DNA of 59,923 nt from Alphaproteobacteria bacterium (GTDB taxonomy: Bacteria > Pseudomonadota > Alphaproteobacteria > VGDZ01), in assembly GCA_016869515.1 (NCBI GenBank), contig VGDZ01000011.1, forward strand, positions 1 through 59,923, written 5' to 3'. Under the pieces are notes generated by a model that ran no database searches, had not been told where the DNA came from, and worked only from the letters and a program-made list of their open reading frames with translations. Positions 17,620 through 28,033 of this stretch are shown here, in pieces. How positions within the stretch are numbered: the stretch's first letter is position 1; each line of letters opens with the position of its first letter. The translations under genes were made by a program, and so were the position numbers.

Positions 17620-18381
17620 ATGGATCTGAAGGGCGTAGCTGCATTGGTGACCGGCGGGGCTTCGGGCCTCGGCCGCGGCACCGCCGAGTGCCTGATCAAG
17701 GCCGGCGCCAAGGTGGCGCTGTTGGACCTCAACAAGGATCAAGCCGAGAAGACCGCCAAGGAGATCGGCGCGTTGGGCCTGGCGTGCGACGTGGCCTCGG
17801 CCGATTCCGCCGCCGCCGCCATCGCCCAGGCGGCATCCGCCCACGGCCCCGCGCGCGTGCTGGTCAACTGCGCCGGCATCGGCGTCTCGGCGCGCACCGT
17901 CGGCCGCGACGGGCCGCACAAGCTGGAGCTGTTCGCCAAGACCATCGCCGTCAACCTGATCGGCAGCTTCAACATGATCCGCCTGGCGGCGGCCGAAATG
18001 CAGAAGCTGCCGCCGCTCGAGCACGGCGAGCGCGGCGTGATCGTGAACACCGCGTCGGTGGCGGCGTTCGACGGCCAGATCGGCCAGGCGGCCTATTCCG
18101 CCTCCAAGGGCGGCATCGTCGGCATGACCCTGCCGATCGCGCGCGAGCTGGCCGCGACCGGCATCCGGGTTCTGACCATCGCCCCCGGCATCTTCTCGAC
18201 GCCGATGCTCTATCAGCTGCCCGACGAGGTGAAGAAGTCGCTGGCCGCCAGCGTGCCCTTCCCGCAGCGCCTGGGCGAGGCCAGCGAGTACGGCGAGATG
18301 GTGCTGGCGATCTGCCGCATCCAGATGCTGAACGGCGAGGTCATCCGGCTCGACGGCGCCATCCGCATGGCGCCGCGCTGA
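17620..18381 (+). CDS. 3-hydroxyacyl-CoA dehydrogenase-like SDR (HSD10 type)
   Basis: A 253-residue SDR resembling type II 3-hydroxyacyl-CoA dehydrogenase (HSD17B10). It has TGGASGLGRGTAECLI for NAD binding, LLDLNK with the NAD-selective Asp, VNCAGIG, NTASVAAFDGQIGQAAYSASKGG with catalytic Ser, Tyr and Lys, and IAPGIFSTPML. HSD10-type enzymes oxidise short 3-hydroxyacyl-CoAs, including intermediates of isoleucine breakdown. A GGGAGACGAGCG ribosome-binding site precedes the ATG. The Acd-GNAT gene follows 25 nt downstream on the same strand, so they are probably co-transcribed. Confidence 0.9.
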   Translation: MDLKGVAALVTGGASGLGRGTAECLIKAGAKVALLDLNKDQAEKTAKEIGALGLACDVASADSAAAAIAQAASAHGPARVLVNCAGIGVSARTVGRDGPHKLELFAKTIAVNLIGSFNMIRLAAAEMQKLPPLEHGERGVIVNTASVAAFDGQIGQAAYSASKGGIVGMTLPIARELAATGIRVLTIAPGIFSTPMLYQLPDEVKKSLAASVPFPQRLGEASEYGEMVLAICRIQMLNGEVIRLDGAIRMAPR

Positions 18382-18396
18382 GCGGGGTGTAAGATC

Positions 18397-18418
18397 GCGG
18401 ACGGTCATGACCGTCCGC
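18397..18418. promoter_or_regulatory. 22-bp perfect palindrome centred on the start codon of the Acd-GNAT gene
   Basis: The arms GCGGACGGTCA and TGACCGTCCGC are exact reverse complements with no spacer, and the ATG at 18407-18409 sits at the centre. In mRNA this would fold into a 9-bp GC-rich stem (GCGGACGGT with ACCGTCCGC) with CATG in the loop, hiding the region around the initiation codon. In DNA it could be a repressor operator. No good Shine-Dalgarno sequence lies just upstream. Function is inferred; the symmetry is seen directly. Confidence 0.6.
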
Positions 18419-21058
18419 AACCTCGAATATCTGTTTCGCCCGCGGTCGGTGGCGGTGCTGGGCGCATCGGCGCGGCCGGGTTCGGTCGGCGCGGTGTTGA
18501 CCCGCAACGTGCTGGAGGGCGGTTTCAAGGGGCCGGTCTGGCCGGTCAATCCCAGGCACGATGCCGTCGCCGGCACGCGCTGCTATCGCGAGCTGGCGGC
18601 GCTGCCCGAAGCGCCCGAGCTGGCTGTGATTTGCACCCCGGCCGCAAGCGTGCCCGGGCTGATCGCCGAGCTTGGGGCGCGAGGCACCAAGGCCGCGATC
18701 GTCATCACTGCCGGGCTGGACGCCGCCGCGCGCCGCGCCATGCTCGAGGCCTCGCGGCCGCATACCTTGCGCGTCTTGGGTCCGAACTGCCTTGGCCTGC
18801 TGGCGCCGGGCATCGGTCTCAATGCCAGCTTCGCCCATCGCCCGGCGCTGTCCGGCAAGATCGCCTTCGTCTCGCAATCGGGGGCGCTGTGCACCGTGGT
18901 GCTGGATTGGGCGGCGGCGCGCGGCATCGGCTTTTCGGCCTTCGTCTCGCTGGGCGAGGCGGCCGACGCCGATTTCGGAGACCTGATCGACTATCTCGGC
19001 GCCGATCCCGACACCCGCGCCATCCTGCTTTACATCGAGGCGGTGACGGCGGCGCGCAAGTTCATGTCCGCCGCCCGCGCCGCCGCGCGCAACAAGCCGG
19101 TGCTGGCGATCAAGGCCGGCCGCGCCCCCGAGGGCGCCCGCGCCGCCGCCTCGCATACCGGCGCCATGGCCGGGGCCGACGCGGTCTACGACGCGGCCCT
19201 GCGCCGTGCCGGCATCCTGCGCGTGTTCGAGACCGAGGAGCTGTTCGCCGCGGTCGAGACCCTGGCCCGCGCCCGGCCGCTGGCTGGCGACCGCTTGGCC
19301 ATCGTCTCCAACGGCGGCGGGCCGGGCGTGCTGGCGGCCGATGCCGCGGTGCTGGGCGGAGCGCGTCTCGCCACCCTGTCGCCGGCCACGGTCAAGGCGC
19401 TGGACGAGGCGTTGCCGGCGATCTGGAGCCGCGCCAACCCGGTCGACCTGATCGGCGACGCGCCGGGCGGGCGCTATCGCCGGGCGATGGAGGTCGTGCT
19501 GGCCGATCCCGAGGTCGATGCGGTGCTGGCGATGCATGCCCCGGTGGCGGTGGCCGATGCGGTTGATGCCGCCGAGGCGGTGATCGCCGCCGCCAAGACC
19601 TCGCCGCGCTGCGTGCTGACGGCGTGGCTGGGCGCCGACTGGGTGGTGCCCGCCCGCAAGCGCCTGGCCGAGGCCGGCCTGCCCGGCTACGACACGCCCG
19701 ACCAGGCGGTGCGCGCCTTTCTGCATCTGGTGCATTACCGCCGCAACCAGGAACAGTTGATCGAGACCCCGCCGGCGCTTCCGGCCGAGTTTCGACCGGA
19801 TGCGGCAACCGCCCGGGCCGCGATCGCGACGGCGCGGGTCGAGGGCCGCGATCTGCTGACCGAGATCGAGGCCAAGGCGGTGCTGGCGGCCTATGGATTG
19901 CCGGTGGTGACGACGCGCGAGGCCGCCGATGTCGAGAGCGCGCGTACCATCGCCGCCGAGATCGGCTACCCGGTCGCGCTCAAGATCCTGTCGCCCGACA
20001 TCAGCCACAAGAGCGATGTCGGCGGCGTGGCCCTCGACCTGGCCGCGCCCGAGGCGCTGCAATCGACGGCGCACGCCATGCTCGAACGGGTCCGGCGCTT
20101 GCGGCCCGAGGCGCGGCTGCGCGGCTTCTCGGTCCAGGCCATGGCCAAGCGCCCGGGCGCGCACGAACTCATCCTCGGCTTGGCCTGCGATCCGGTGTTC
20201 GGTCCGGCGGTGCTGTTCGGCCAGGGCGGCATCGCGGTCGAAGCGATCGGCGACCGCGCCGTCGGCCTGCCGCCGCTCAACCTGGCGCTGGCGCGGGCGC
20301 TGATCGAGCGCACCCGCATCTTCCGCCTGCTGCGCGGCTATCGCGACCGCCCGCCGGTCGATCTTGCGGCGCTGGCGCTGGCGCTGGTGTGGGTGGCGCA
20401 GATCGCGGTCGACCTGCCGGAAATCGCCGAACTCGACATCAACCCGCTGTGGGCCGATCCGGAGGGCGTGCTGGCGTTGGATGCGCGCGTCAAGCTTCTG
20501 CCCGAGGGCCGCCGGGCGGTGCCCGCCATCCGGCCCTATCCGACCGGATTCGAGCGCAAGACGCGGCTGGGCGAACGCGAAGTGCTGATCCGGCCGATCC
20601 GTCCCGAGGACGAGCCCGGCCATTTCGCCTTCTTTTCGCGGCTTGCGCCCGAAGAAATCCGTTTCCGCTTTTTCGGCCTGGTGCGATCCTTCGACCATGG
20701 CCAGATGGCGCGCTTCACCCAGATCGACTACGACCGCGAGATGGCCTTCGTCGCCATCGACCCGGATTCGGGCGAGACGCTGGGCGTGGCGCGCGCCGTG
20801 GCCGATCCCGACAATGTCGACGCCGAGTTCGCGGTGGTGGTGCGCTCGGACCTCAAGGGCCACGGCCTCGGCCGCGCCTTGATGGAGACCTTGATCGGCT
20901 ATTGCCGCGGTCGCGGCACGCGCACGCTGTCGGGCCAGGTGCTGGGCGAGAACCGCCGCATGCTCGATCTGGCCGCCGAGTTGGGCTTCTCCCGCCGCAT
21001 CCTGTCCGGCGGCGAGGCGGTGGCGGTTCGCCTCGATCTGCAAAAGCCGCTAGGATAG
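18407..21058 (+). CDS. ADP-forming acyl-CoA synthetase fused to GNAT acetyltransferase (Pat/Acd type)
   Basis: An 883-residue multidomain protein. Residues 1-460 are the NDP-forming acyl-CoA synthetase alpha region: a CoA-binding Rossmann segment (SVAVLGASARPGSVG), GPNCLGLL, VSQSGAL and the phospho-His motif SHTGAMAG with His250. Residues 480-700 are the beta/ATP-grasp part (AYGLPVV, KILSPDISHKSDVGGV, ELDINPLWAD). From about residue 720 a GNAT domain follows (EREVLIRPIRPEDEPGHFAFF; acetyl-CoA loop in LKGHGLGRALMETL). Proteins of this shape include Pat, which acetylates acetyl-CoA synthetase. In Salmonella Pat the synthetase part lacks the catalytic His, whereas here it is kept, so ligase activity is possible. 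The start codon lies inside a palindrome. Confidence 0.9.
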   Translation: MTVRNLEYLFRPRSVAVLGASARPGSVGAVLTRNVLEGGFKGPVWPVNPRHDAVAGTRCYRELAALPEAPELAVICTPAASVPGLIAELGARGTKAAIVITAGLDAAARRAMLEASRPHTLRVLGPNCLGLLAPGIGLNASFAHRPALSGKIAFVSQSGALCTVVLDWAAARGIGFSAFVSLGEAADADFGDLIDYLGADPDTRAILLYIEAVTAARKFMSAARAAARNKPVLAIKAGRAPEGARAAASHTGAMAGADAVYDAALRRAGILRVFETEELFAAVETLARARPLAGDRLAIVSNGGGPGVLAADAAVLGGARLATLSPATVKALDEALPAIWSRANPVDLIGDAPGGRYRRAMEVVLADPEVDAVLAMHAPVAVADAVDAAEAVIAAAKTSPRCVLTAWLGADWVVPARKRLAEAGLPGYDTPDQAVRAFLHLVHYRRNQEQLIETPPALPAEFRPDAATARAAIATARVEGRDLLTEIEAKAVLAAYGLPVVTTREAADVESARTIAAEIGYPVALKILSPDISHKSDVGGVALDLAAPEALQSTAHAMLERVRRLRPEARLRGFSVQAMAKRPGAHELILGLACDPVFGPAVLFGQGGIAVEAIGDRAVGLPPLNLALARALIERTRIFRLLRGYRDRPPVDLAALALALVWVAQIAVDLPEIAELDINPLWADPEGVLALDARVKLLPEGRRAVPAIRPYPTGFERKTRLGEREVLIRPIRPEDEPGHFAFFSRLAPEEIRFRFFGLVRSFDHGQMARFTQIDYDREMAFVAIDPDSGETLGVARAVADPDNVDAEFAVVVRSDLKGHGLGRALMETLIGYCRGRGTRTLSGQVLGENRRMLDLAAELGFSRRILSGGEAVAVRLDLQKPLG

Positions 21059-21062
21059 ACCG

Positions 21063-22877
21063 ATGCGAGCGTTGATCAGTTGCATGCTGGCGCTGGCCGC
21101 ATCGGCCGCGTCCGCGGAACCCCGCCACGGCCTGTCGACCTTCGGCGATTTGAAATACCCGCCCGACTTCAAGCATTTCGAATACGTCAATCCCGACGCG
21201 CCCAAGGGCGGAACGGTGCGGATGCACGACGTGCGGCCGTTCGACACGCTCAATCCCTATACCCTGCGCGGCGTGGCGGCACCGGGCGTGGGCGTGATCG
21301 ACGAGGCGCTGATGGCGGGCTCGGCCGACGAGCCCGACGCCGCCTACGGGCTGGTGGCGGAATGGGCCGATCTTGCGGCCGATCGCCGTTCGATCGTCTT
21401 CAAGCTGCGTGCGATCGCGCGCTGGCACGACGGCAAGCCGATCACTGCCGACGACGTGGTCTACAGCTTCGCCGTCCTCACCACCAAGGGCCACCCCCAG
21501 TACCGGCTGCTCTACAAGGACATCGCCAAGGTCGAGGCGCTGGCGCCCGATCGGGTGCGGTTCGAATTCAAGCCCGATGCGCTGTTGCGCGACTTGCCGC
21601 TCTTGGCCGGCGGCATGCCGATCCTGCCCAAGCACTATTGGGAAGGCCGCGAGTTCGACCGCACCACGCTCGAGCCGCCGCTCGGCTCGGGTCCCTATCG
21701 CATCGACAAGGTCGACCAGGGCCGCTCGATCGCCTATGCCCGCGTGCCGGACTATTGGGGGCGCGACCTGCCGGTCAATCGCGGCCGGAACAACTACGAC
21801 GTCATCCGCTTCGACATCTATCGCGACCGCGATGTGGCGTTCGAGGCCTTCAAGGCCGGCGAATACGATTTCCGCGGCGAGTTCACGGCGCGGGTGTGGT
21901 CGACCGGCTACGACTTCCCGGCGATCAAGGACGGCCGGGTCAAGCGCGATTCCATTCCCGACCGCACGCCTTCGGGCGTGCAGGCCTGGTTCTTCAACCT
22001 GCGCCGACCCAAATTCCAGGACATCCGCGTGCGCGAGGCCATCGCCGCGGCCTACGACTTCGAATGGGCCAACAAGACGCTGTTCTTCGGCCTCTATCGC
22101 CGCACCTATTCGATGTTCCAAAACTCGGACATGGAAGCCGAAGGCCCGCCGCCGCCGGGCGAGTTGGCGATGCTGGAACCGTTCCGCGGCAAGATACCGG
22201 ATTCGGCCTTCGGCCCGGCGATTCGGCCGTTGGCTTCCGACGGCTCGGGTCAGTACCGCGAGGGCCTGCGGCGCGCGCGCGATCTCCTGCTGGAGGCCGG
22301 CTACAAGGTGGTCGACGGCAAGCTGCTCGACCCCCAAGGCAAGCCGTTCGAAATCGAGTTCCTCAACTGGGAGCCGTCGTTCGAGCGGGTCAACGCGCCC
22401 TATATCCAGAACCTCGGCCGGCTGGGTATCAAGGTCAATCAACGCATCGTCGACGTGCCGCAATACAAGAGCCGCACCGACGCCTTCGACTACGATGTCA
22501 TCACCGCGCGCTTCGCCATGCCGCTGACGCCCGGCATCGAGCAGATCAACTACTGGCATACGAGTTCGGCCGACACGCCCGGCTCGAACAACGTCACCGG
22601 GTTGAAGAACCCGGCGGTCGATGCGCTGATCGACCGCATCATCAAGGCCGAGTCCCGCGACGAGCTGCGCACCGCCGCCAAAAGCCTGGATCGCGTGCTG
22701 ATGACCCTGCACCTGTCGGTGCCGCAGTGGAACAGCGGCATGAACTACATCGCCTTCTGGGACCGCTTCGCGCGCCCGACGGTGGCGCCGCGTTACGGCG
22801 TCGGCTTCGCCGATTCCTGGTGGATCGATCCGGCCAAGGACGCGGCGCTGCAGCGCAAGGGTCGCGGCGGGGGCTGA
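21063..22877 (+). CDS. yejA: YejA-like ABC transporter substrate-binding protein
   Basis: A 604-residue periplasmic protein of the SBP_bac_5 superfamily, YejA subgroup. The signal peptide is [18 protein letters not shown], cleaved before [20 protein letters not shown]. That stretch and the following [19 protein letters not shown] are characteristic of YejA (usual length about 600). Later come [18 protein letters not shown] and [11 protein letters not shown]. YejABEF imports peptides such as microcin C and, in some alphaproteobacteria, peptidoglycan-derived or antimicrobial peptides. The gene starts 4 nt after the preceding stop and leads directly into yejB. Confidence 0.92.
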   Translation: MRALISCMLALAASAASAEPRHGLSTFGDLKYPPDFKHFEYVNPDAPKGGTVRMHDVRPFDTLNPYTLRGVAAPGVGVIDEALMAGSADEPDAAYGLVAEWADLAADRRSIVFKLRAIARWHDGKPITADDVVYSFAVLTTKGHPQYRLLYKDIAKVEALAPDRVRFEFKPDALLRDLPLLAGGMPILPKHYWEGREFDRTTLEPPLGSGPYRIDKVDQGRSIAYARVPDYWGRDLPVNRGRNNYDVIRFDIYRDRDVAFEAFKAGEYDFRGEFTARVWSTGYDFPAIKDGRVKRDSIPDRTPSGVQAWFFNLRRPKFQDIRVREAIAAAYDFEWANKTLFFGLYRRTYSMFQNSDMEAEGPPPPGELAMLEPFRGKIPDSAFGPAIRPLASDGSGQYREGLRRARDLLLEAGYKVVDGKLLDPQGKPFEIEFLNWEPSFERVNAPYIQNLGRLGIKVNQRIVDVPQYKSRTDAFDYDVITARFAMPLTPGIEQINYWHTSSADTPGSNNVTGLKNPAVDALIDRIIKAESRDELRTAAKSLDRVLMTLHLSVPQWNSGMNYIAFWDRFARPTVAPRYGVGFADSWWIDPAKDAALQRKGRGGG

Positions 22878-22899
22878 GCCCGGCCGGATCGCGCCCGCC

Positions 22900-24015
22900 A
22901 TGCTGGCCTATATCGTCCGCCGCCTGCTGCTGATCATCCCGACCCTGCTCGGGATCATGGTGGTCAATTTCATCATCATCCAGACCGCGCCCGGCGGTCC
23001 GGTCGAGAAGCTGTTGGCCGAGCTGACCGGGACCGCGGTCGACGCCACCGCACGGCTGATGTCGGGCGGCAGCGAGGTCGGCGGGCTGGGTCAGCAAGGA
23101 CTGGCCCCGGGTGCGTCCGGCGACGTCACCTCGAAATATCGCGGCGCGCGCGGGCTCGATCCCGAATTCGTCAAGGAGATCGAGCGCCTGTTCGGCTTCG
23201 ACAAGCCGCTGCACGAGCGCTTCCTGCACATGCTCGGCAACTATCTGCGCTTCGATTTCGGCACCAGCTATTTCCGCGACCGCGGGGTGGTGCAGCTGGT
23301 GATCGACAAGATGCCGGTGTCGATCTCGCTGGGCGTCTGGACGACGCTGATCGTCTACCTGGTTTCGATCCCGCTCGGCATCCGCAAGGCGGTCAAGGAC
23401 GGCAGCCGCTTCGACATCTGGAGTTCGGCCGCGATCGTGGTCGGCTACGCCATCCCGGGATTCCTGTTCGCGGTGCTGCTGATCGTTCTGTTCGCCGGCG
23501 GCAGCTTCCTGGCCTGGTTCCCCTTGCGCGGGTTGACCTCGGAATATTGGGACACGCTTTCGGCCTGGGGCAAGGTCAAGGACTATCTCTGGCACATCGT
23601 GCTGCCGGTGACGGCACTGGTGATCGGCGGCTTCGCCACGCTGACCATGCTGACCAAGAACTCGTTCCTCGACGAGATCGGCAAGCTTTACGTCGTCACC
23701 GCCCGCGCCAAGGGCCTGAGCGAACGCCGCGTGCTTTACGGCCACGTCTTCCGCAACGCCATGCTGATCGTGGTGGCGGGCTTCCCCGCCGCCTTCGTCG
23801 GCGTGCTGTTCACGGGCTCCTTGCTGACCGAGGTGATCTTTTCGCTCGACGGTCTCGGCCTGCTGGGCTTCGAGGCCGCCATCAACCGCGACTATCCGGT
23901 GATGTTCGGCACGCTTTACATCTTCACGATGCTCGGCCTGATCTTGAACTTGATCGGCGATTTGACTTACGTCGCGGTCGATCCGCGGATCGATTTCGAG
24001 AGCCGCGAGGTCTAG
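22900..24015 (+). CDS. yejB: YejB-like ABC transporter permease
   Basis: A 371-residue inner-membrane permease starting [20 protein letters not shown]. It is longer than OppB proteins because of the YejB-type periplasmic insertion after helix 1 ([14 protein letters not shown] through the Gly-rich [17 protein letters not shown]). [21 protein letters not shown] and the EAA loop ([20 protein letters not shown]) follow. It pairs with YejE. 22 nt separate it from yejA and 2 nt from yejE. Confidence 0.93.
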   Translation: MLAYIVRRLLLIIPTLLGIMVVNFIIIQTAPGGPVEKLLAELTGTAVDATARLMSGGSEVGGLGQQGLAPGASGDVTSKYRGARGLDPEFVKEIERLFGFDKPLHERFLHMLGNYLRFDFGTSYFRDRGVVQLVIDKMPVSISLGVWTTLIVYLVSIPLGIRKAVKDGSRFDIWSSAAIVVGYAIPGFLFAVLLIVLFAGGSFLAWFPLRGLTSEYWDTLSAWGKVKDYLWHIVLPVTALVIGGFATLTMLTKNSFLDEIGKLYVVTARAKGLSERRVLYGHVFRNAMLIVVAGFPAAFVGVLFTGSLLTEVIFSLDGLGLLGFEAAINRDYPVMFGTLYIFTMLGLILNLIGDLTYVAVDPRIDFESREV

Positions 24016-24017
24016 GC

Positions 24018-25060
24018 GTGGCGACGGGCTGGTTCGGATACCGCGTCACGCCGCTGGATCGCCGGCGCTGGGCCAATTTCAAGGCCAACCGGCGCGGCTT
24101 CTGGTCGCTGTGGATCTTCCTCGGCCTGTTCGTCTTTTCGCTGTGCGCCGAGCTGTTCGCCAACGACCGCCCGATCCTGGTGCGCTTCGAGGGCGCGTTC
24201 TACGTTCCCGTGCTCAAGGACTATCCCGAAACCGCCTTCGGCGGCGATTTCGAGACCGCGGCGGTGTACCGCGACCCCGAGGTCGCCGGGCTGATCGAGG
24301 CCAAGGGTTGGATGCTGTGGCCGCCGATCCGTTATTCCTATCGCACCATCAATCTCGGCCTCAACCGGCCGGCGCCGGCGCCGCCCTCGACCGAGAACTG
24401 GCTGGGCACCGACGATCAGGGCCGCGACGTGGTCGCGCGCCTGATTTACGGCTTCCGCATCTCGGTGCTGTTCGGGCTGACGCTGACCGTGCTGTCCTCG
24501 CTGATCGGCATCGCCGCCGGCGCGGTCCAAGGCTATTTCGGCGGCCTCACCGACCTGATCTTCCAGCGGGTGATGGAGATCTGGTCGGGCATGCCGACGC
24601 TTTATTTGCTGATCATCCTGGCCAGCGTGGTCGAGCCCAATTTCTGGTGGCTGCTGGGCCTGATGCTGCTGTTCAGCTGGATGGCGCTGGTCGGCGTGGT
24701 GCGGGCCGAGTTCCTGCGGGTGCGCAATTTCGATTTCGTCCGCGCCGCGCGCGCGCTGGGCGTGTCGGACGTGCGCATCATGTGGCGCCACATCCTGCCC
24801 AACGCCATCGTCGCCTCGCTGACCTTCCTGCCCTTCATCCTCAACGGCTCGATCACCACCCTCACTTCGCTCGACTTCCTCGGCTTCGGCCTGCCGCCGG
24901 GTTCGCCTTCGCTGGGCGAGTTGTTGCAGCAGGGCAAGACCAACCTGCAGGCGCCGTGGCTGGGCATCTCGGCCTTCGTCGTGCTGGCCACCATGCTGAC
25001 GCTGCTGATCTTCGTCGGCGAGGCGGTGCGCGACGCCTTCGATCCCAAGAAGACCGGGGC

Positions 25061-25064
<4 letters not shown>
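24018..25064 (+). CDS. yejE: YejE-like ABC transporter permease
   Basis: A 348-residue permease with GTG start at 24018, 2 nt after the yejB stop. TPLDRRRWANFKANRRGFWSL is the N-terminal cytoplasmic segment and WIFLGLFVFSLCAELFAND the first helix. A large periplasmic region with DYPETAFGGDFETAAVYRDP distinguishes YejE from OppC. ENWLGTDDQGRDVVARLIYG and the EAA loop (FDFVRAARALGVSDVRIMWRH) are conserved. Its TGA overlaps the yejF ATG. Confidence 0.93.
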
Positions 25065-26691
<1,627 letters not shown>

Positions 26692-26695
<4 letters not shown>

Positions 26696-27624
26696 CGGTA
26701 TTGGGTTTCGTGTCGACCTGGGACCGGGCGCCGGACTGGAAAGCGGCGCTGACGGCGCTTGAGCCGGGCCTGGATTTCCGCATCGACCCCGAACTGGGCG
26801 ATGCGCGCCAGATCGAGGCGGCGCTGGTGTGGAAGCCGCGGCCGGGCGCGCTGGCGACGATGCCCAATCTCAAGGTCATCGTCAGCCTGGGCGCCGGTGT
26901 CGATTCGCTGCGGCGCGAGGAGATGCCGGCCGATGTGCCGGTGGTGCGCATGATCGATCCGCAATTGACCCGCGGCATGGTCGAGTACGTGCTCTACGCC
27001 GTCCTGCGCCAGCATCGCTATTTCCCGTTTTTCGAGGACAAGCAGCGCGCCTCGGCCTGGGACCAGGGCGGGCCGGTGCCTGACACCGCCCGGACCACAG
27101 TGGGCGTGATGGGCATCGGCGTGATCGGCGGGGCGATCGCGCGCGCATTGCGCGAGGTCGGCTTCGCGGTGCGCGGCTGGAGCCGAACGCCGCACGCGGT
27201 CGAAGGCATCGAAGGCTTTCATGGCGCCGACGGCCTGGCGCCGTTCCTGGCCGAGTGCCGGCACGCGGTCTGCGTCCTGCCCTTGACTCCGGCGACGCGC
27301 GGCCTGATCGACGCGCGTTTTCTATCCCTGCTGCCCAAGGGCGCGCATCTGATCAATATCGGCCGCGGCGGCCACGCCGACGAGGCGGCGATCCTGGCGG
27401 CGCTCGATTCCGGCCGCCTCGGGCACGCCACGCTGGACGTGTTCCATCAGGAACCGCTGCCGGCCGAGCATCGCTTCTGGCGTCATCCCGGCGTGACGCT
27501 GACGCCGCATGTCGCCTCGCTGACGCTGGCGCGCACCGGCGCACCCCACGTCATCGCCGCCGTCCGCGCCGTGCGCGAGGGCCGCCGGCCCGACGGCCTG
27601 GTCGACTGGGCGCGCGGTTATTGA
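26692..27624 (+). CDS. D-2-hydroxyacid dehydrogenase, GhrA-like (glyoxylate/hydroxypyruvate reductase)
   Basis: A 310-residue NAD(P)-dependent reductase. The Rossmann motif VGVMGIGVIGGAIARAL is followed by the cofactor-selecting WSRTPH segment, with INIGRGGHADEAAILAALDSG and LDVFHQEPLPAEHRFWRHPGVTLTPHVAS giving the catalytic Glu and His. The arrangement and length match GhrA, which reduces glyoxylate and hydroxypyruvate. The GTG start overlaps the yejF stop, so it is translationally coupled to the transporter, an unexplained partnership. The 3' end overlaps the convergent marR-type gene by 7 nt. Confidence 0.9.
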
Positions 27625-27983
27625 GGCCGGGTGGTCTCGGCCACGCCAGGCGTCGACTGCGCCACCAGATCGGCGAATTCCGACAGCCAGACCGATCCCG
27701 GCACGGTGCGCTGGACCAGAACGCTGCGCCGATCCAGCTCGTCGACCTTGCGTCGCACCAGATCGAACTTGGCGAGCGTATCGAGCGCGCGGGTGACCGC
27801 CGGCTTGCCGACCCGCAGCCGCTCGGCGAGGCCGCGCACGGTGTGCGGCGGCGGATCGAGATAGACCATCATCAGCACCGCCATCTGGCGGGCCGAGAGA
27901 TCGGGCCCGTCCCGGCGCACGCTTTCGACCAGCGTGCCGCGCCACATTTCCAGCGCCTCGCGCATCGACAGCGAAACCGACAT
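27618..27983 (-). CDS. MarR-family transcriptional regulator
   Basis: A 121-residue winged-helix protein. DLSARQMAVLMMVYLDPPP, TVRGLAERLRVGKPAVTRALDTLAKFDLVRRKVDELDRRSVLV cover helix-turn-helix and wing in the MarR order. It is a little short for the family (about 140), with abbreviated dimerisation helices at both ends. The start at 27983 (MSVSLSMREALE) is chosen as the first Met with family-like sequence. It lies downstream of the aminopeptidase gene, separated by 50 comparatively AT-rich bases that probably hold its own promoter and operator. Target unknown. Confidence 0.85.
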   Translation of the reverse strand: MSVSLSMREALEMWRGTLVESVRRDGPDLSARQMAVLMMVYLDPPPHTVRGLAERLRVGKPAVTRALDTLAKFDLVRRKVDELDRRSVLVQRTVPGSVWLSEFADLVAQSTPGVAETTRPQ

Positions 27984-27990
27984 GGCGCGG

Positions 27991-28003
27991 AACCTAAACG
28001 GTT
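27991..28003. promoter_or_regulatory. Possible MarR-type operator
   Basis: The short inverted repeat AACC-TAAAC-GGTT lies 8 bp upstream of the MarR-type gene start, in a comparatively AT-rich stretch (27984-28033) that also contains TTGTCC on the minus strand as a weak -35 candidate. MarR proteins usually bind such imperfect palindromes next to their own start. The arms are only 4 bp, so this is tentative. Confidence 0.25.
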
Positions 28004-28033
28004 TCGCCCTGTGGACAAAATAATTTCTGCCCT

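Noticed and set aside
18341-21043. 900-codon open frame on the minus strand opposite the Acd-GNAT gene
   Set aside because: It has low-complexity Arg/His/Gln-rich sequence and no recognisable motifs; it is the usual antisense shadow in GC-rich codon-biased DNA. Similar long shadows (for example 1171-2688 plus, 31292-34255 plus, 37446-40181 plus, 51556-54975 plus) were discarded for the same reason.
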